Assembly (NCBI RefSeq): GCF_002483225.1
Contig: NZ_DLHL01000055.1
Coordinates: 71,796 to 135,795, forward strand
Origin: Gemmatimonas sp. UBA7669
GTDB lineage: Bacteria; Gemmatimonadota; Gemmatimonadetes; Gemmatimonadales; Gemmatimonadaceae
DNA: 64,000 nt
Direction: 5' to 3'
Shown here: positions 1 to 8,014 of the stretch, piece after piece
Position numbering within the stretch: position 1 is the first letter of the stretch
How the letters are laid out: each line of letters starts with the position of its first letter
The notes under the pieces: model-generated
Database searches by the model: none
What the model saw: the letters and a program-made list of their open reading frames with translations, nothing else
What the model was told of the DNA's origin: nothing
Position numbers and translations under genes: made by a program

Positions 1-303
1 CAGCATGAACACGACGTGCTTGGTGGGCGAGATGTCCACCTGCATGCCACCGATGTTGATGGGCGCCCAGTGCGGCAGCTCAACTTCCTTGGCCAGATGC
101 GAGTTGGGCCACGGGATTTCGAGATGATTGCCGTCGGTGATGTGCGGCGTGATGATGTCGACCGGCGCCTCGCCGGTCTGAGCATGCGCATCGGCCGGAG
201 CAGCGTGCTCCTGGGCGGACAGCGTGAGCGGCGCCGTGACAGTCGTCACGGCCAACAGGGTCACGCAAGCCAACGTGGACAGCGAACGGATCATCGACCG
301 CAT
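1..303 (-). CDS. atpB: F0F1 ATP synthase subunit a, N-terminal part (cut by window edge)
   Basis: This is the first 101 codons of the membrane a-subunit, which forms the proton half-channels against the c-ring. It begins with ATG at 303 and runs off the left edge. Residues 1-30 look like a cleavable signal peptide (MRSMIRSLSTLACV, then hydrophobic to LSAQ). A His/Asp-rich periplasmic stretch follows, and then PTKHVVFML, where the first conserved membrane helix of AtpB starts. The extension before that helix is longer than in E. coli. It lies 14 bp after the atpI-like gene on the same strand, the usual atpZ-atpI-atpB order. The identification rests mainly on this context and the start of the first helix. 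Confidence 0.82.
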   Translation of the reverse strand, partial: MRSMIRSLSTLACVTLLAVTTVTAPLTLSAQEHAAPADAHAQTGEAPVDIITPHITDGNHLEIPWPNSHLAKEVELPHWAPINIGGMQVDISPTKHVVFML

Positions 304-317
304 CCGGAGTGTAGTCG

Positions 318-713
318 TCAGTTCAGGAACAACGGCTCGACGAGTGTCGAGACGAAGAAGAACACCACCAGTGAGAGCAACGCGGGCCCGCCGAGCAAGC
401 CCAACGCCTTGATGCCGAGAAACGCCCAGAAGGCCACGGCGGCGAACCGCAACAGCACTCCCAGTCCCCACGCAGCGATCACCTGCTGGCGCGCCACCAG
501 GCGCGCGAAGGCAAAGGTGAACAGCTGCACCACCACTGCAAGCCAGGCACTGGCGTGCACCGCGCGCGCGGCCTCGTCACCGGGCCACACAAAGCGCTGC
601 ATGACAAACGCCAGTGCCAGCACCAACACCACCTGCGTCGTCATAAAGGCTGCGATGGAGCGCAACATGCCGCGGCCAGCCACTTCGGGTGTCGACGTCT
701 TGCCGGCGTTCAT
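318..713 (-). CDS. atpI: AtpI-like ATP synthase accessory membrane protein
   Basis: This 131-residue protein has four hydrophobic segments (about residues 13-35, 45-65, 72-100 and 105-128) and no soluble domain, as in the ATP-synt_I/UncI family that helps assemble the c-ring. I chose ATG 713 (MNAGKTSTPE) because it overlaps the stop of the upstream atpZ-like gene as ATGA; longer in-frame starts would read back through that gene. Family assignment comes from size, topology and position directly before atpB. Sequence conservation in this family is low, so the function is inferred. Confidence 0.68.
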   Translation of the reverse strand: MNAGKTSTPEVAGRGMLRSIAAFMTTQVVLVLALAFVMQRFVWPGDEAARAVHASAWLAVVVQLFTFAFARLVARQQVIAAWGLGVLLRFAAVAFWAFLGIKALGLLGGPALLSLVVFFFVSTLVEPLFLN

Positions 714-982
714 GTCGACTCCGAGTGATTGCTGTCCGCGTCCCGTGCCTTGGGCGCCATGATGCGCCGATAGCCCGAGTAGAAGGTTCCACCACCACCA
801 ACCAGCACGCCGCCAAGCAGAAAAAGCGGCGCTGTGTCCAGCCGGCGATCCAGCCAATTGCCGAGGTACACGAACATCACGATGGCCACCGCGAACTGCA
901 TCCCGAGTCCGGCCAGCGCCCACGGTGAGACCTCACCATCGGCACGGGATCCCGGGGGGCGGAATTCGGGCGTTTTCGCCAT
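710..982 (-). CDS. atpZ: AtpZ/AtpI-family protein, first gene of the atp operon
   Basis: A 90-residue protein with a short polar N-terminus and two membrane helices (about residues 20-40 and 50-68), separated by a loop carrying YLGNWLDRRL. The G-x-W-hydrophobic-D-x-x-hydrophobic pattern and the second helix rich in Gly (FLLGGVLVGGGG) are typical of the ATPase_gene1/AtpZ family, usually found at the head of atp operons. ATG 982 (MAKTPEFRPP) was preferred over upstream starts because the conserved part begins shortly after it. Its stop overlaps the next start by 4 bp. Confidence 0.75.
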   Translation of the reverse strand: MAKTPEFRPPGSRADGEVSPWALAGLGMQFAVAIVMFVYLGNWLDRRLDTAPLFLLGGVLVGGGGTFYSGYRRIMAPKARDADSNHSEST

Positions 983-1000
983 TCGGGGGCGGAAGCTAGG

Positions 1001-1024
1001 CGCTTGTGAAATTTTTCGCAAGCG
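1001..1024 (-). promoter_or_regulatory. Hairpin in the leader of the atp operon
   Basis: Two 10-base arms (CGCTTGTGAA and TTCGCAAGCG) around a 4-base loop, with one G-T wobble, lie 19 bp upstream of the atpZ start. This may be a leader hairpin or an operator; there is no T-run after it in either direction, so it is not a terminator. Confidence 0.35.
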
Positions 1025-1125
1025 AACTTTTTGACCGAAACCGAACAAAGACCGACAAGGCGAACTGGACAGCAAACCTCCGGAACCACCGTCACTTAGC
1101 ACGTCGTTGTTCGCAAATTTTCATC

Positions 1126-1154
1126 TTGACAGCGGGACCACCCGTTGATAACGT
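1126..1154 (+). promoter_or_regulatory. Possible sigma-70-type promoter for the 1254 lipoprotein
   Basis: A perfect TTGACA at 1126-1131 is followed after 17 bp by TAACGT at 1149-1154. The -35 box is ideal and the -10 box weak. The predicted start would be about 90 bp before the lipoprotein ATG. Confidence 0.4.
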
Positions 1155-1253
1155 GGCGCTGTAGCGAAATGTGAGGCTGGATCGTCCAAACACATGACCG
1201 GCATGTGATTGGCTCCAGCGCCAGATCGCCCACCCCCCACTCCCATTTCCCTG

Positions 1254-1703
1254 ATGCTTTCGCGCATCACCGTTCCGCTGCTGGCCGCCGCCGCCCTGGT
1301 GTTTGCCTGTGGGCCGCGCACCCCCAATCCGGTGGCCAGCGCACGTCCAAAATCCGGAACGGAACGCGGCGTGGTGTCGCATGTCATGGTCGACACGGCG
1401 CGAGGCACGGTCCGCTTCGCCATTGCCGTCACCAATGACTCGCCCAAGCGCGTGGAGCTCAGCTTCCCCGACGGCCGCACCCACGACTTCGCGGTCGAGG
1501 ACAGCAGCGGCGCCGAAGTCTGGCGCTGGAGCAAGGGACGACTCTTCACGCAAGCCATGCAGAACCGGTTGCTCGACGCGCATGATAGCACCGTGTACGA
1601 CGAGCGCTGGACCCCGCCCGCCCCGGGTCGCTACACACTGGTGGCGCAACTCCATAGCGAGAATCACCCGGTGCAGCAGCGCGTGGCCTTCACGCTGCGT
1701 TGA
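1254..1703 (+). CDS. Small lipoprotein with BsuPI-type beta-sandwich domain
   Basis: This 149-residue protein has a lipoprotein signal: MLSRITVPLLAAAALVFACG, with the lipobox Cys at residue 19. The rest resembles the intracellular proteinase inhibitor BsuPI fold (NDSPKRVELSFPDGRTHDF, then EVWRWSKGRLF and a final PGRYTLVAQL strand). This domain is common on exported proteins of unknown role. ATG 1254 gives the correct signal peptide; the longer in-frame start adds only a proline-rich tail. The gene stands alone, with a promoter-like sequence before it and a strong terminator 67 bp after. Role unknown; it is probably anchored in the outer or inner membrane facing the periplasm. Confidence 0.72.
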   Translation: MLSRITVPLLAAAALVFACGPRTPNPVASARPKSGTERGVVSHVMVDTARGTVRFAIAVTNDSPKRVELSFPDGRTHDFAVEDSSGAEVWRWSKGRLFTQAMQNRLLDAHDSTVYDERWTPPAPGRYTLVAQLHSENHPVQQRVAFTLR

Positions 1704-1769
1704 ATTGGCCGGATGGCGCTGAGCGGCCATCGCTCAGCGACGGCCATCACCCGGTGCCACTTGTCCTGC

Positions 1770-1803
1770 AACGGACGCCCTTGGGCGTCCGTTAGTGTTT
1801 TGT
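1770..1803 (+). terminator. Rho-independent terminator after the lipoprotein gene
   Basis: A perfect 10-bp stem (AACGGACGCC / GGCGTCCGTT) with a CTTG loop ends at 1793 and is followed by AGTGTTTTG. It separates the lipoprotein gene from the MoxR gene and argues against MoxR starts upstream of 1804. Confidence 0.8.
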
Positions 1804-1881
1804 GGCAGGTTTCTGGTGCATCTTGTCCACGTACGCCGCGACCGCATTCCTGCCTGCATTCCCGCCCTCTACCCTGCCTCC

Positions 1882-2871
1882 GTGAGTTCATCTCCCGACG
1901 CCAACGATCTTGCCCTGCTCGAGCGCCTCGCCGGCGCCCGCTCGGCCCTGTCAAAACAGATTGCGCAGCGCATTGTGGGTCAGGCCCATGTCGTGGATGA
2001 CCTGGTGACGGCCCTGTTGGCCGGCGGTCATGCGGTGCTGGTGGGTGTGCCGGGTCTGGCCAAGACCCTGTTGGTGCAGACCGTGGCGCAGGCTCTCGAT
2101 CTGACCTTCTCGCGTGTGCAGTTCACGCCCGACCTCATGCCCAGTGACATCACGGGCACGGAGCTCATGGAAGAGGAGCCTGGCACGGGCAAGCGGGCGT
2201 TTCGCTTCGCGCCCGGTCCGGTGTTCGGCAACATGGTGCTGGCCGACGAAATCAATCGCGCCCCGCCAAAGACCCAGGCGGCGCTGCTGCAGGCGATGCA
2301 GGAGCGTACGGTCACGGTGGCCGGCCGCACGTATGACCTGCCGCGTCCCTTCTTCGTGCTGGCCACGCAGAATCCGGTGGAGCAGGAAGGCACGTATCCG
2401 CTGCCCGAAGCGCAGCTCGACCGCTTCATGTTCGAGTTGAACATCGGTTACCCGACGCGCGAGGAGGAGGAGCAGATCGTGCTCTCCACCACGGGTGACA
2501 CACAGGGCAAGGTGGTGCCGGTCCTGGGCGGCGAGGAGCTGCTGCAGTTGCAGCGTCTGGTGCGCCGGCTGCCGGCGCCGCCGAGTCTGGTCTCGTACGC
2601 GGTGAAGCTGGTGCGCAGCACGCGGCCCGACGATCCGGAGGCTACGGCGCGCGTCAAGCAGTACGTGAGCTGGGGCGCGGGTCCGCGCGCGTCGCAGTAT
2701 CTCGTGCTGGGCGCCAAGGCGCGTGCCGCCATGGATGGCCGGGCCATGCCGGACATCGACGACGTGAAGAGTGTGGCCCAGGCCGTGCTGCGTCACCGTC
2801 TGGTGTTGAACTTCCAGGCGGAGGCGGACGGGGTACCGGCGGAGTCGCTGATTACCTTCCCAGCCAACTGA
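1882..2871 (+). CDS. MoxR-family AAA+ ATPase
   Basis: MoxR ATPases are chaperone-like AAA+ proteins that usually act with a VWA-domain partner on complex assembly or envelope stress. About 329 residues from GTG 1882, the normal family size. Visible motifs are Walker A GVPGLAKT, the FTPDLMPSDITG pre-sensor segment, Walker B MVLADEINRAPP, and sensor 1 ATQNPVEQEGTYPLPEAQLD. An earlier in-frame GTG at 1795 is rejected because it lies inside the terminator hairpin. The usual DUF58/VWA partner genes are absent on both sides; a terminator follows directly. Thus it is a stand-alone moxR here, and its client is unknown. Confidence 0.9.
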   Translation: MSSSPDANDLALLERLAGARSALSKQIAQRIVGQAHVVDDLVTALLAGGHAVLVGVPGLAKTLLVQTVAQALDLTFSRVQFTPDLMPSDITGTELMEEEPGTGKRAFRFAPGPVFGNMVLADEINRAPPKTQAALLQAMQERTVTVAGRTYDLPRPFFVLATQNPVEQEGTYPLPEAQLDRFMFELNIGYPTREEEEQIVLSTTGDTQGKVVPVLGGEELLQLQRLVRRLPAPPSLVSYAVKLVRSTRPDDPEATARVKQYVSWGAGPRASQYLVLGAKARAAMDGRAMPDIDDVKSVAQAVLRHRLVLNFQAEADGVPAESLITFPAN

Positions 2872-2901
2872 TCAGCGGTTGTTGTTGGGACCAAACTGAT
2901 G

Positions 2902-2940
2902 ACGGCGGAGTCCTGGCGGGCTCCGCCGTTTTTCGTTTTT
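2902..2940 (+). terminator. Rho-independent terminator after moxR
   Basis: A 9-bp perfect stem ACGGCGGAG / CTCCGCCGT closes a 10-base loop and is followed by TTTTTCGTTTTT. Confidence 0.88.
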
Positions 2941-3078
2941 GAGACGAGGCGTGTGTGGCTGGGTGCAGCGCAGTACAATTGACGTGCCGCTGACGCTCCA
3001 ATGACGAGTGGTACGATGATGGTGGACGCTGCCGCAATCCGTCCCTCATCGCGGGCCTACTGGTCCTCGGAGTGAGTC

Positions 3079-6000
3079 ATGCCCCGTTCTCGTCGTCGTT
3101 CGACCCGCCATCGCGATCGTGCGTCGACGTCTCCGCCTATTCCCTCTGCCTTTCCCAGTGTGCTGCCGGTGAGCGACCCGAATGATTCGGTGGCAGGCGG
3201 GCCATCCGCGAGCGAGGTGGCGGGCGGCGTGCGGCTGCGCGCGCAGACCTTGGGGGCGGCGCGGGTCTTGTGGGGCCCGCAGCTCATCACGCCGACCTTT
3301 GGTCTGCAATTCGCGTTGCTGGTGCGTCTGCTGCACACGCCGGGGCATCGAGTCCCACGTGGCGACCTGTTCTCGGAGCTGTGGCCGGATCAACCGGAGT
3401 CTCGCCAGCGCGGCAATCTGCGGCAACTGCTGTACAAGTTGCGCACGATGGGGATGGCGGTTTCGCAGACGGATGCTGACGTGATACTCGACAAGGCTCA
3501 CGTCGAGGCTGTGTTTTGCGTGGACCGTAGTGTCGAGCACTTCGACCGTGACGTAACGCGCGGCGACGAGCCGTTTGGCCTGTGGCTTCCCGGCTACAAC
3601 GGTCCGGGCGAGGCGTACGCGCAGTGGTTGTCATTGACGCGTGACGTGGTGCATGCGGACGTGCGGCGCGTGCTGGTGACCCAGCTTCGTCGTCGGCGGG
3701 AGCGTGGTGATTGGACAGGCGCGGAGGTGTTGTCGCGCTGGCTGTTGCAATTCGATCCGCTCAACGAAGACGCCACGCTGACGATCGCCGAGTGCGTGAT
3801 GATGAACGGCGCGAAGGCGGAGGCGGTGGCGATTCTGGATCGCTATCTGGAGGAACTGGGTCCGGACGCTGGCGACATTCGCTTGCCGGCATCGCAGTTG
3901 CGCCGGCGCTTCACCGAGCCTTCGGCGCGGCGTCGTCCCTCACTGGCCGCCACCGAGCGTCACTTCATGGGGCGCGAGCAGGAAATGGCCGAGCTGACGA
4001 TGCAATTGCGGCGCGCGCGCTGGCACGATGGCAGCGCGGTGCTCTTGCACGGACCGGCGGGCATCGGCAAGACGCGTCTGTGCACCGAGCTGGGCAAGGT
4101 GGCGCAGATCGAGGGCTACCGTGAGGTGACGATCGAGTGCCGGGAGAGCGACCAGCATCGCCCCCTGGGTGTGGTGATGGAGATCCTTCCGGAGTTGATG
4201 TCGTATCCGGGTGCGTTGGGCTGTTCGCCGGAGAGCCTGACGGTGCTGCGGCGGTTGGTGGGGGGAGACCTTCCAGATCAGAAGTCGGATCAAGAGCAAG
4301 ATGCCGCGACACCGATCATTACTGAGCGATTCACTGAAGACATCGATGCGGTGCTTCGCTCCCTCCGAAGCCACACGATCAGAAACGCATTGGTCGACCT
4401 CGTTGGTGCACTATCGGACGACCGGCCCATTTACCTGCAGATTGAAGACCTGCAGTGGGTTGATGACACTACTTGGGACATACTAACTGACCTGATCAAG
4501 CGAGTAGGCCAGACGCGGCTTATGCTTGTCGCGACATGTCGTTACTCCACGATTCGAGAGGGTAATCCACGGTCGGTTCCGACGAGACTGATTGTTCGCA
4601 GACTAGAGCCACTTGCAATTGAAGCTTGCCAGAGGCTTACCAGGGCCATAGGCAGCGATCTTTCGGCTGATCTCAACGCTGAGATTGAACAATGGATCAT
4701 CTCCAACAGCGGAGGTGCGCCACTACTTCTACGAGCCCTGGTGGAACACTGGGTCATCAATGGTGATGCAACCGGCGTACCTCCGACACTGGCTAGCGTC
4801 ATCGATCAACGATTGGACAGACTGCCACCCGCTGCACTTCGCGCTCTCCAGTTAATCGACATTCTTGGACGCAATGCCTCACTCGAGAGGATCCGGGCGA
4901 TCCTTGGCCTTCCCACTCACGATGTAGTTGACGCGCTCGAGAGACTAGAGGAGTCCGGATGCCTCGCAAAGGGGGACGCATCATTAGTCGTTTCACACGA
5001 CGTGGTGGCCCGGGCCGCCTCGAAACGCTTGTCACGAATTGGCGAGGCCACGTTGCGCCTGGCTGCCGCGAGCCACTACGAGCAGGAATGCCGTGACCGC
5101 GAAGAGAAGGCGCGACTTCTCGACGCCCTTGAAAACCTATCGATCGTGGGATCGCAAAGTGACGTAACAGACTTTCTGCTGAGGAACGAGCTCGATCTAC
5201 TCGATCTAGGTGCCCCGATTGCGGTTCTCACTCATATCAATAGGGTGTTTGACGACCACTCGGAACAAACATCGCAGAGTGTCAATCGACTCCGAAACAG
5301 GCTAGAGCTCGAGGCAGGTGAGTATCGTCGCGCGCTTGGCGGTGCCGCTGGGACAATCGATGTGGCAAGCACAGGATTGTGTCAAACAGACATTCGAGTT
5401 GACGACGTTCTTACCTACGCAGATTCAGCTCATCGTGCTGACCCGATTGTAGACCGTGACCACTTAGCGTCTCTTTGCGCGAGCATTGCCGAAGACGACA
5501 AGCTTCCGCTCGATAAGAGATTGAGGGCTTCGGCGATCGGGATCACTATTTGTGCAAATACATGCGATTCGATCACTGCATCTCGCTGTTTCTCGCCAGT
5601 TGTCTCGTCTGCAGTTCGGCCACAGCTGGCGGATGCTGAAACACGCTCATCTTTGCTCTACCACGCGATCTTCGGCGATCTAAGCATCGCTAGCCGCTTG
5701 GCAAAGTCTATCCTAGATGCTGCCGCAACGACTCGGCCATCAACGCAGGTTGCTATAGACTGTGGTCGCGCAGCATTTACGCTCCGCCTCTGCGGAGAGT
5801 TTGATTTGGCACGGTCATCGTTTTTGCGGCAATTCGAGATTGCCAATCAGCTTCACACACCAAAACTGGCTGAGTTCCCTGCCTGGCAGTTAGCGCTTAT
5901 CGCATTGGACGCCGGCGATATGCAGGCTCTATCGCTGTGGAATGGGGAAATCGATCGATTAATGGCATCGAACTTTGATCCAATAGCTGGCAGTTTCCTC

Positions 6001-6384
6001 ATAGCCCACAAGGCGAGGTGCGAGATAGAGGCCGGCAGACCCGACAGCGCGAAGCGTTTTCTGGACGCTGCTCGCAACGGTCAGCCCCGTTTCCCGACAG
6101 CGAAGGCGACCGCCTACTTGGTTGCCCTAGAGATTGGCATAGCTCTTGTAGAGGACAGCGGACCTCCTAATCGAGCCTTGCTTGAGTCGGCAATCGAAAA
6201 GCACCGCCTCACCGCGTCGTACGGAACCTCGGACTATCTCACTGGCGTACTCTGTTCTGCCCTCGTACGCTGTGATGAAAGTAAGCTCGCGAAGAGCCTG
6301 ATGTTTAGATACCTAAACGAACAACGCAGAGAACGAGGGGCTCTGCCGCTCTTCCTCCGCGCCGTGGTTGATCGCGTTCTCTAG
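3079..6384 (+). CDS. Large BTAD/AAA-ATPase (SARP/AfsR-like) transcriptional regulator
   Basis: An 1101-residue regulator. Residues about 55-135 form a winged-helix OmpR-type DNA-binding domain (PRGDLFSELWP, QRGNLRQLLYKLR). About 140-290 is the bacterial transcriptional activator (BTAD) repeat region. About 300-560 is an AAA/STAND ATPase with Walker A HGPAGIGKT near residue 328 and Walker B-like YLQIEDLQWVDD near 452. The rest is helical and TPR-like, as in AfsR/MalT-type regulators. Start ATG 3079 has CGGAG 7-8 bp upstream. Base composition changes within the gene: up to about 4265 it is GC-rich like its neighbours, while from about 4270 to the stop it is clearly AT-richer with different codon use. 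The change falls between the two Walker motifs. The stop lies 4 bp from the stop of the convergent HD-GYP gene. Regulated genes and the ligand are unknown. Confidence 0.82.
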   Translation: MPRSRRRSTRHRDRASTSPPIPSAFPSVLPVSDPNDSVAGGPSASEVAGGVRLRAQTLGAARVLWGPQLITPTFGLQFALLVRLLHTPGHRVPRGDLFSELWPDQPESRQRGNLRQLLYKLRTMGMAVSQTDADVILDKAHVEAVFCVDRSVEHFDRDVTRGDEPFGLWLPGYNGPGEAYAQWLSLTRDVVHADVRRVLVTQLRRRRERGDWTGAEVLSRWLLQFDPLNEDATLTIAECVMMNGAKAEAVAILDRYLEELGPDAGDIRLPASQLRRRFTEPSARRRPSLAATERHFMGREQEMAELTMQLRRARWHDGSAVLLHGPAGIGKTRLCTELGKVAQIEGYREVTIECRESDQHRPLGVVMEILPELMSYPGALGCSPESLTVLRRLVGGDLPDQKSDQEQDAATPIITERFTEDIDAVLRSLRSHTIRNALVDLVGALSDDRPIYLQIEDLQWVDDTTWDILTDLIKRVGQTRLMLVATCRYSTIREGNPRSVPTRLIVRRLEPLAIEACQRLTRAIGSDLSADLNAEIEQWIISNSGGAPLLLRALVEHWVINGDATGVPPTLASVIDQRLDRLPPAALRALQLIDILGRNASLERIRAILGLPTHDVVDALERLEESGCLAKGDASLVVSHDVVARAASKRLSRIGEATLRLAAASHYEQECRDREEKARLLDALENLSIVGSQSDVTDFLLRNELDLLDLGAPIAVLTHINRVFDDHSEQTSQSVNRLRNRLELEAGEYRRALGGAAGTIDVASTGLCQTDIRVDDVLTYADSAHRADPIVDRDHLASLCASIAEDDKLPLDKRLRASAIGITICANTCDSITASRCFSPVVSSAVRPQLADAETRSSLLYHAIFGDLSIASRLAKSILDAAATTRPSTQVAIDCGRAAFTLRLCGEFDLARSSFLRQFEIANQLHTPKLAEFPAWQLALIALDAGDMQALSLWNGEIDRLMASNFDPIAGSFLIAHKARCEIEAGRPDSAKRFLDAARNGQPRFPTAKATAYLVALEIGIALVEDSGPPNRALLESAIEKHRLTASYGTSDYLTGVLCSALVRCDESKLAKSLMFRYLNEQRRERGALPLFLRAVVDRVL

Positions 6385-6388
6385 AGAA

Positions 6389-7714
6389 CTAAGCGACCGC
6401 AGGTGTCTTTACTCGCTTTCGTACCGCTTCAAGAATCTGGGTTAGCGAGTGAACCTTGCCCGAGTCACTGCTATCGAAGAGCCTACGGAAGTCTGGCGAG
6501 GCCAAGAGCCTCTCGCAAATCTCCGGATCAAACTGCTTGCCCTTCCACTTTAGCAGTTCCGCGCGCACCTCTGCCTCGCCAAGGGCCTTTCTGTAGGGCC
6601 GATCGGTCGTCATTGCGTCGATCGTGTCCGCGAACATAATGATGCGCGACCCTAGCGGGATCTCTTTACCCTTCAGCTGATCAGGGTAGCCTGTTCCGTC
6701 CCAGTTTTCATGGTGGTGCCGAACCGCGGGCACGATATCCTGCAACTCGGAGATCTTTGCCACAAGCTCGGCGCTCTTAATGGGGTGCAGCTCCATGATC
6801 GCCCTCTCCTCTGGGGTAAGCCGTCCTGGCTTCATCAGAATGGGGGCAAAAATCTCATGGATCTTACCAACGTCATGAAGTAGGGCCGCAGTCGAGATTC
6901 GATCGATCTCCTTCGGACTCAGGTCGATTAGCTGCGCGATAATCCGCGAGAAGCGGCTAACTCGCTGTGAGTGACCCGACGTATACGGGTCACGGAACTC
7001 GACTGTATGGACAAAAAGTTCGAGCAGTTCCCGGTTGGTTGTCTCAAGTTGGTGCTTCGACTGGTAGGTGAAGCGGAGACCAACCACAAGAATACAAAGC
7101 GCAAAGATGCCCCATGCGCCCCAGTCAACGTAGGCCCGAGCAAAGAAGTACACCGTGGGAATGGCGACCACGTCGTAGACCAAACCAGCGGCGTTTCCAT
7201 CGAGCCACGTACGAACGATGCTCTTGCCTTCCGCAATCCCGATGACGGCAGCAACGGCCAGAGTGTTTAGCACGATGAACGTTACAACCGCGCCAACATG
7301 CGGGATGGCCTGAAAGTCAGACTTGAGCTTGAGAGACTCACCTCCAAGCCAGACGTACGCTGCGCAAGCCACACTGCCAGCAAGGACGATCTGCGCAACA
7401 TTGAATGCGCGCTTTATCGCCATCTTCGGCTTCATCATTTCAGCCAGAAGCGCGCCGGTACCTACGACTGCGACAGAGGCCCATGAAGGGTACAACACGA
7501 ACGCCGTAATAAACGGGATGAACGATACGGCGCCGAACGTGCTTCCCTGAACTCGGTAGCTGAGAACGGTGCCCAGAAAGGCAACAGACGTCAGCCATCC
7601 AGCTCCAGTTAGGAGTTTGAGATCCACGGCAGGGTCATTGAAATAAAGCGCGACAAGCGAGGCAGCCGCAGCTGCCACGATCGCGTACACATAGGCGATC
7701 ACGCTTGTCTTCAT
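6389..7714 (-). CDS. Membrane HD-GYP domain protein (putative c-di-GMP phosphodiesterase)
   Basis: 441 residues. The N-terminal half (about 5-215) holds six or seven hydrophobic helices (for example VIAYVYAIVAAAAASLVALY and GIFALCILVVGLRF), forming a membrane sensor of unknown ligand. The C-terminal half is an HD-GYP phosphohydrolase: TSGHSQRVSRFSR, the HD pair in LLHDVGKIHE, HHHENWDGTGYP carrying the GYP signature, and DTIDAMTTDRPYR. All the metal-binding residues I can identify are present, so it is probably active on c-di-GMP or a related dinucleotide. Its AT-richer composition matches the 3' part of the convergent BTAD regulator and differs from the flanks. A 23-codon ORF ends 40 bp upstream on the same strand, suggesting one transcript. 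Confidence 0.88.
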   Translation of the reverse strand: MKTSVIAYVYAIVAAAAASLVALYFNDPAVDLKLLTGAGWLTSVAFLGTVLSYRVQGSTFGAVSFIPFITAFVLYPSWASVAVVGTGALLAEMMKPKMAIKRAFNVAQIVLAGSVACAAYVWLGGESLKLKSDFQAIPHVGAVVTFIVLNTLAVAAVIGIAEGKSIVRTWLDGNAAGLVYDVVAIPTVYFFARAYVDWGAWGIFALCILVVGLRFTYQSKHQLETTNRELLELFVHTVEFRDPYTSGHSQRVSRFSRIIAQLIDLSPKEIDRISTAALLHDVGKIHEIFAPILMKPGRLTPEERAIMELHPIKSAELVAKISELQDIVPAVRHHHENWDGTGYPDQLKGKEIPLGSRIIMFADTIDAMTTDRPYRKALGEAEVRAELLKWKGKQFDPEICERLLASPDFRRLFDSSDSGKVHSLTQILEAVRKRVKTPAVA

Positions 7715-7754
7715 AGGTTTTGGTATAGGCGCCCCGCCTAACCGTCACCCTGGG

Positions 7755-7826
7755 TCAGCCCCAGAGCTTCAGATCAGCCAACACGAACGACGTCATCGCG
7801 TTCACGAGCTGGGCCATGAATTCCAT
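7755..7826 (-). CDS. Very small ORF (23 residues) with an excellent ribosome site, upstream of HD-GYP
   Basis: It reads ATG GAA TTC ATG ... GGC TGA, beginning MEFMAQLVNA and ending LADLKLWG. GGAGGTG lies at 7834-7840 with a 7-base spacer to the ATG, one of the best Shine-Dalgarno sequences in the window. The product is amphipathic to hydrophobic with a Leu/Val/Met-rich face and a Trp near the end, and it has no N-terminal signal. It precedes the membrane HD-GYP gene by 40 bp on the same strand. It could be a regulatory leader peptide, a small membrane-associated protein, or a signalling peptide sensed by the neighbouring receptor. None of these is proven; the strong ribosome site is the main evidence that it is translated. 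Confidence 0.6.
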   Translation of the reverse strand: MEFMAQLVNAMTSFVLADLKLWG

Positions 7827-7857
7827 CTTGCGTCACCTCCCATCGGGTCAGTCACGA

Positions 7858-7873
7858 CATTCCGCTCGGAATG
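7858..7873. promoter_or_regulatory. Palindrome upstream of the small ORF/HD-GYP unit (candidate operator)
   Basis: CATTCCGCTCGGAATG has perfect 7-base arms with a 2-base centre and lies 32-47 bp upstream of the small ORF ATG. No T-run follows, so a protein-binding site is likelier than a terminator. About 140 bp more of non-coding sequence separates it from the stop of the gene at 8015, room for a promoter that I could not pinpoint. Confidence 0.45.
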
Positions 7874-8014
7874 ATCGTGCTATTCGAGGTTGGCTCCGCT
7901 CCTGTTACTTGGCCTGCCCGCTCAGCTCCGCTCTTTTCGGTTGACGGGGACGTTGGGGTTGGTCGTCTGGTCGACGAGGTATGTGGTTCCGACCCGGGGA
8001 CGCGTCGTCGCGTC

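Noticed and set aside
1795..1881. N-terminal extension of MoxR from GTG 1795
   Set aside because: Would begin inside the terminator at 1770-1803 and adds residues with no family similarity.
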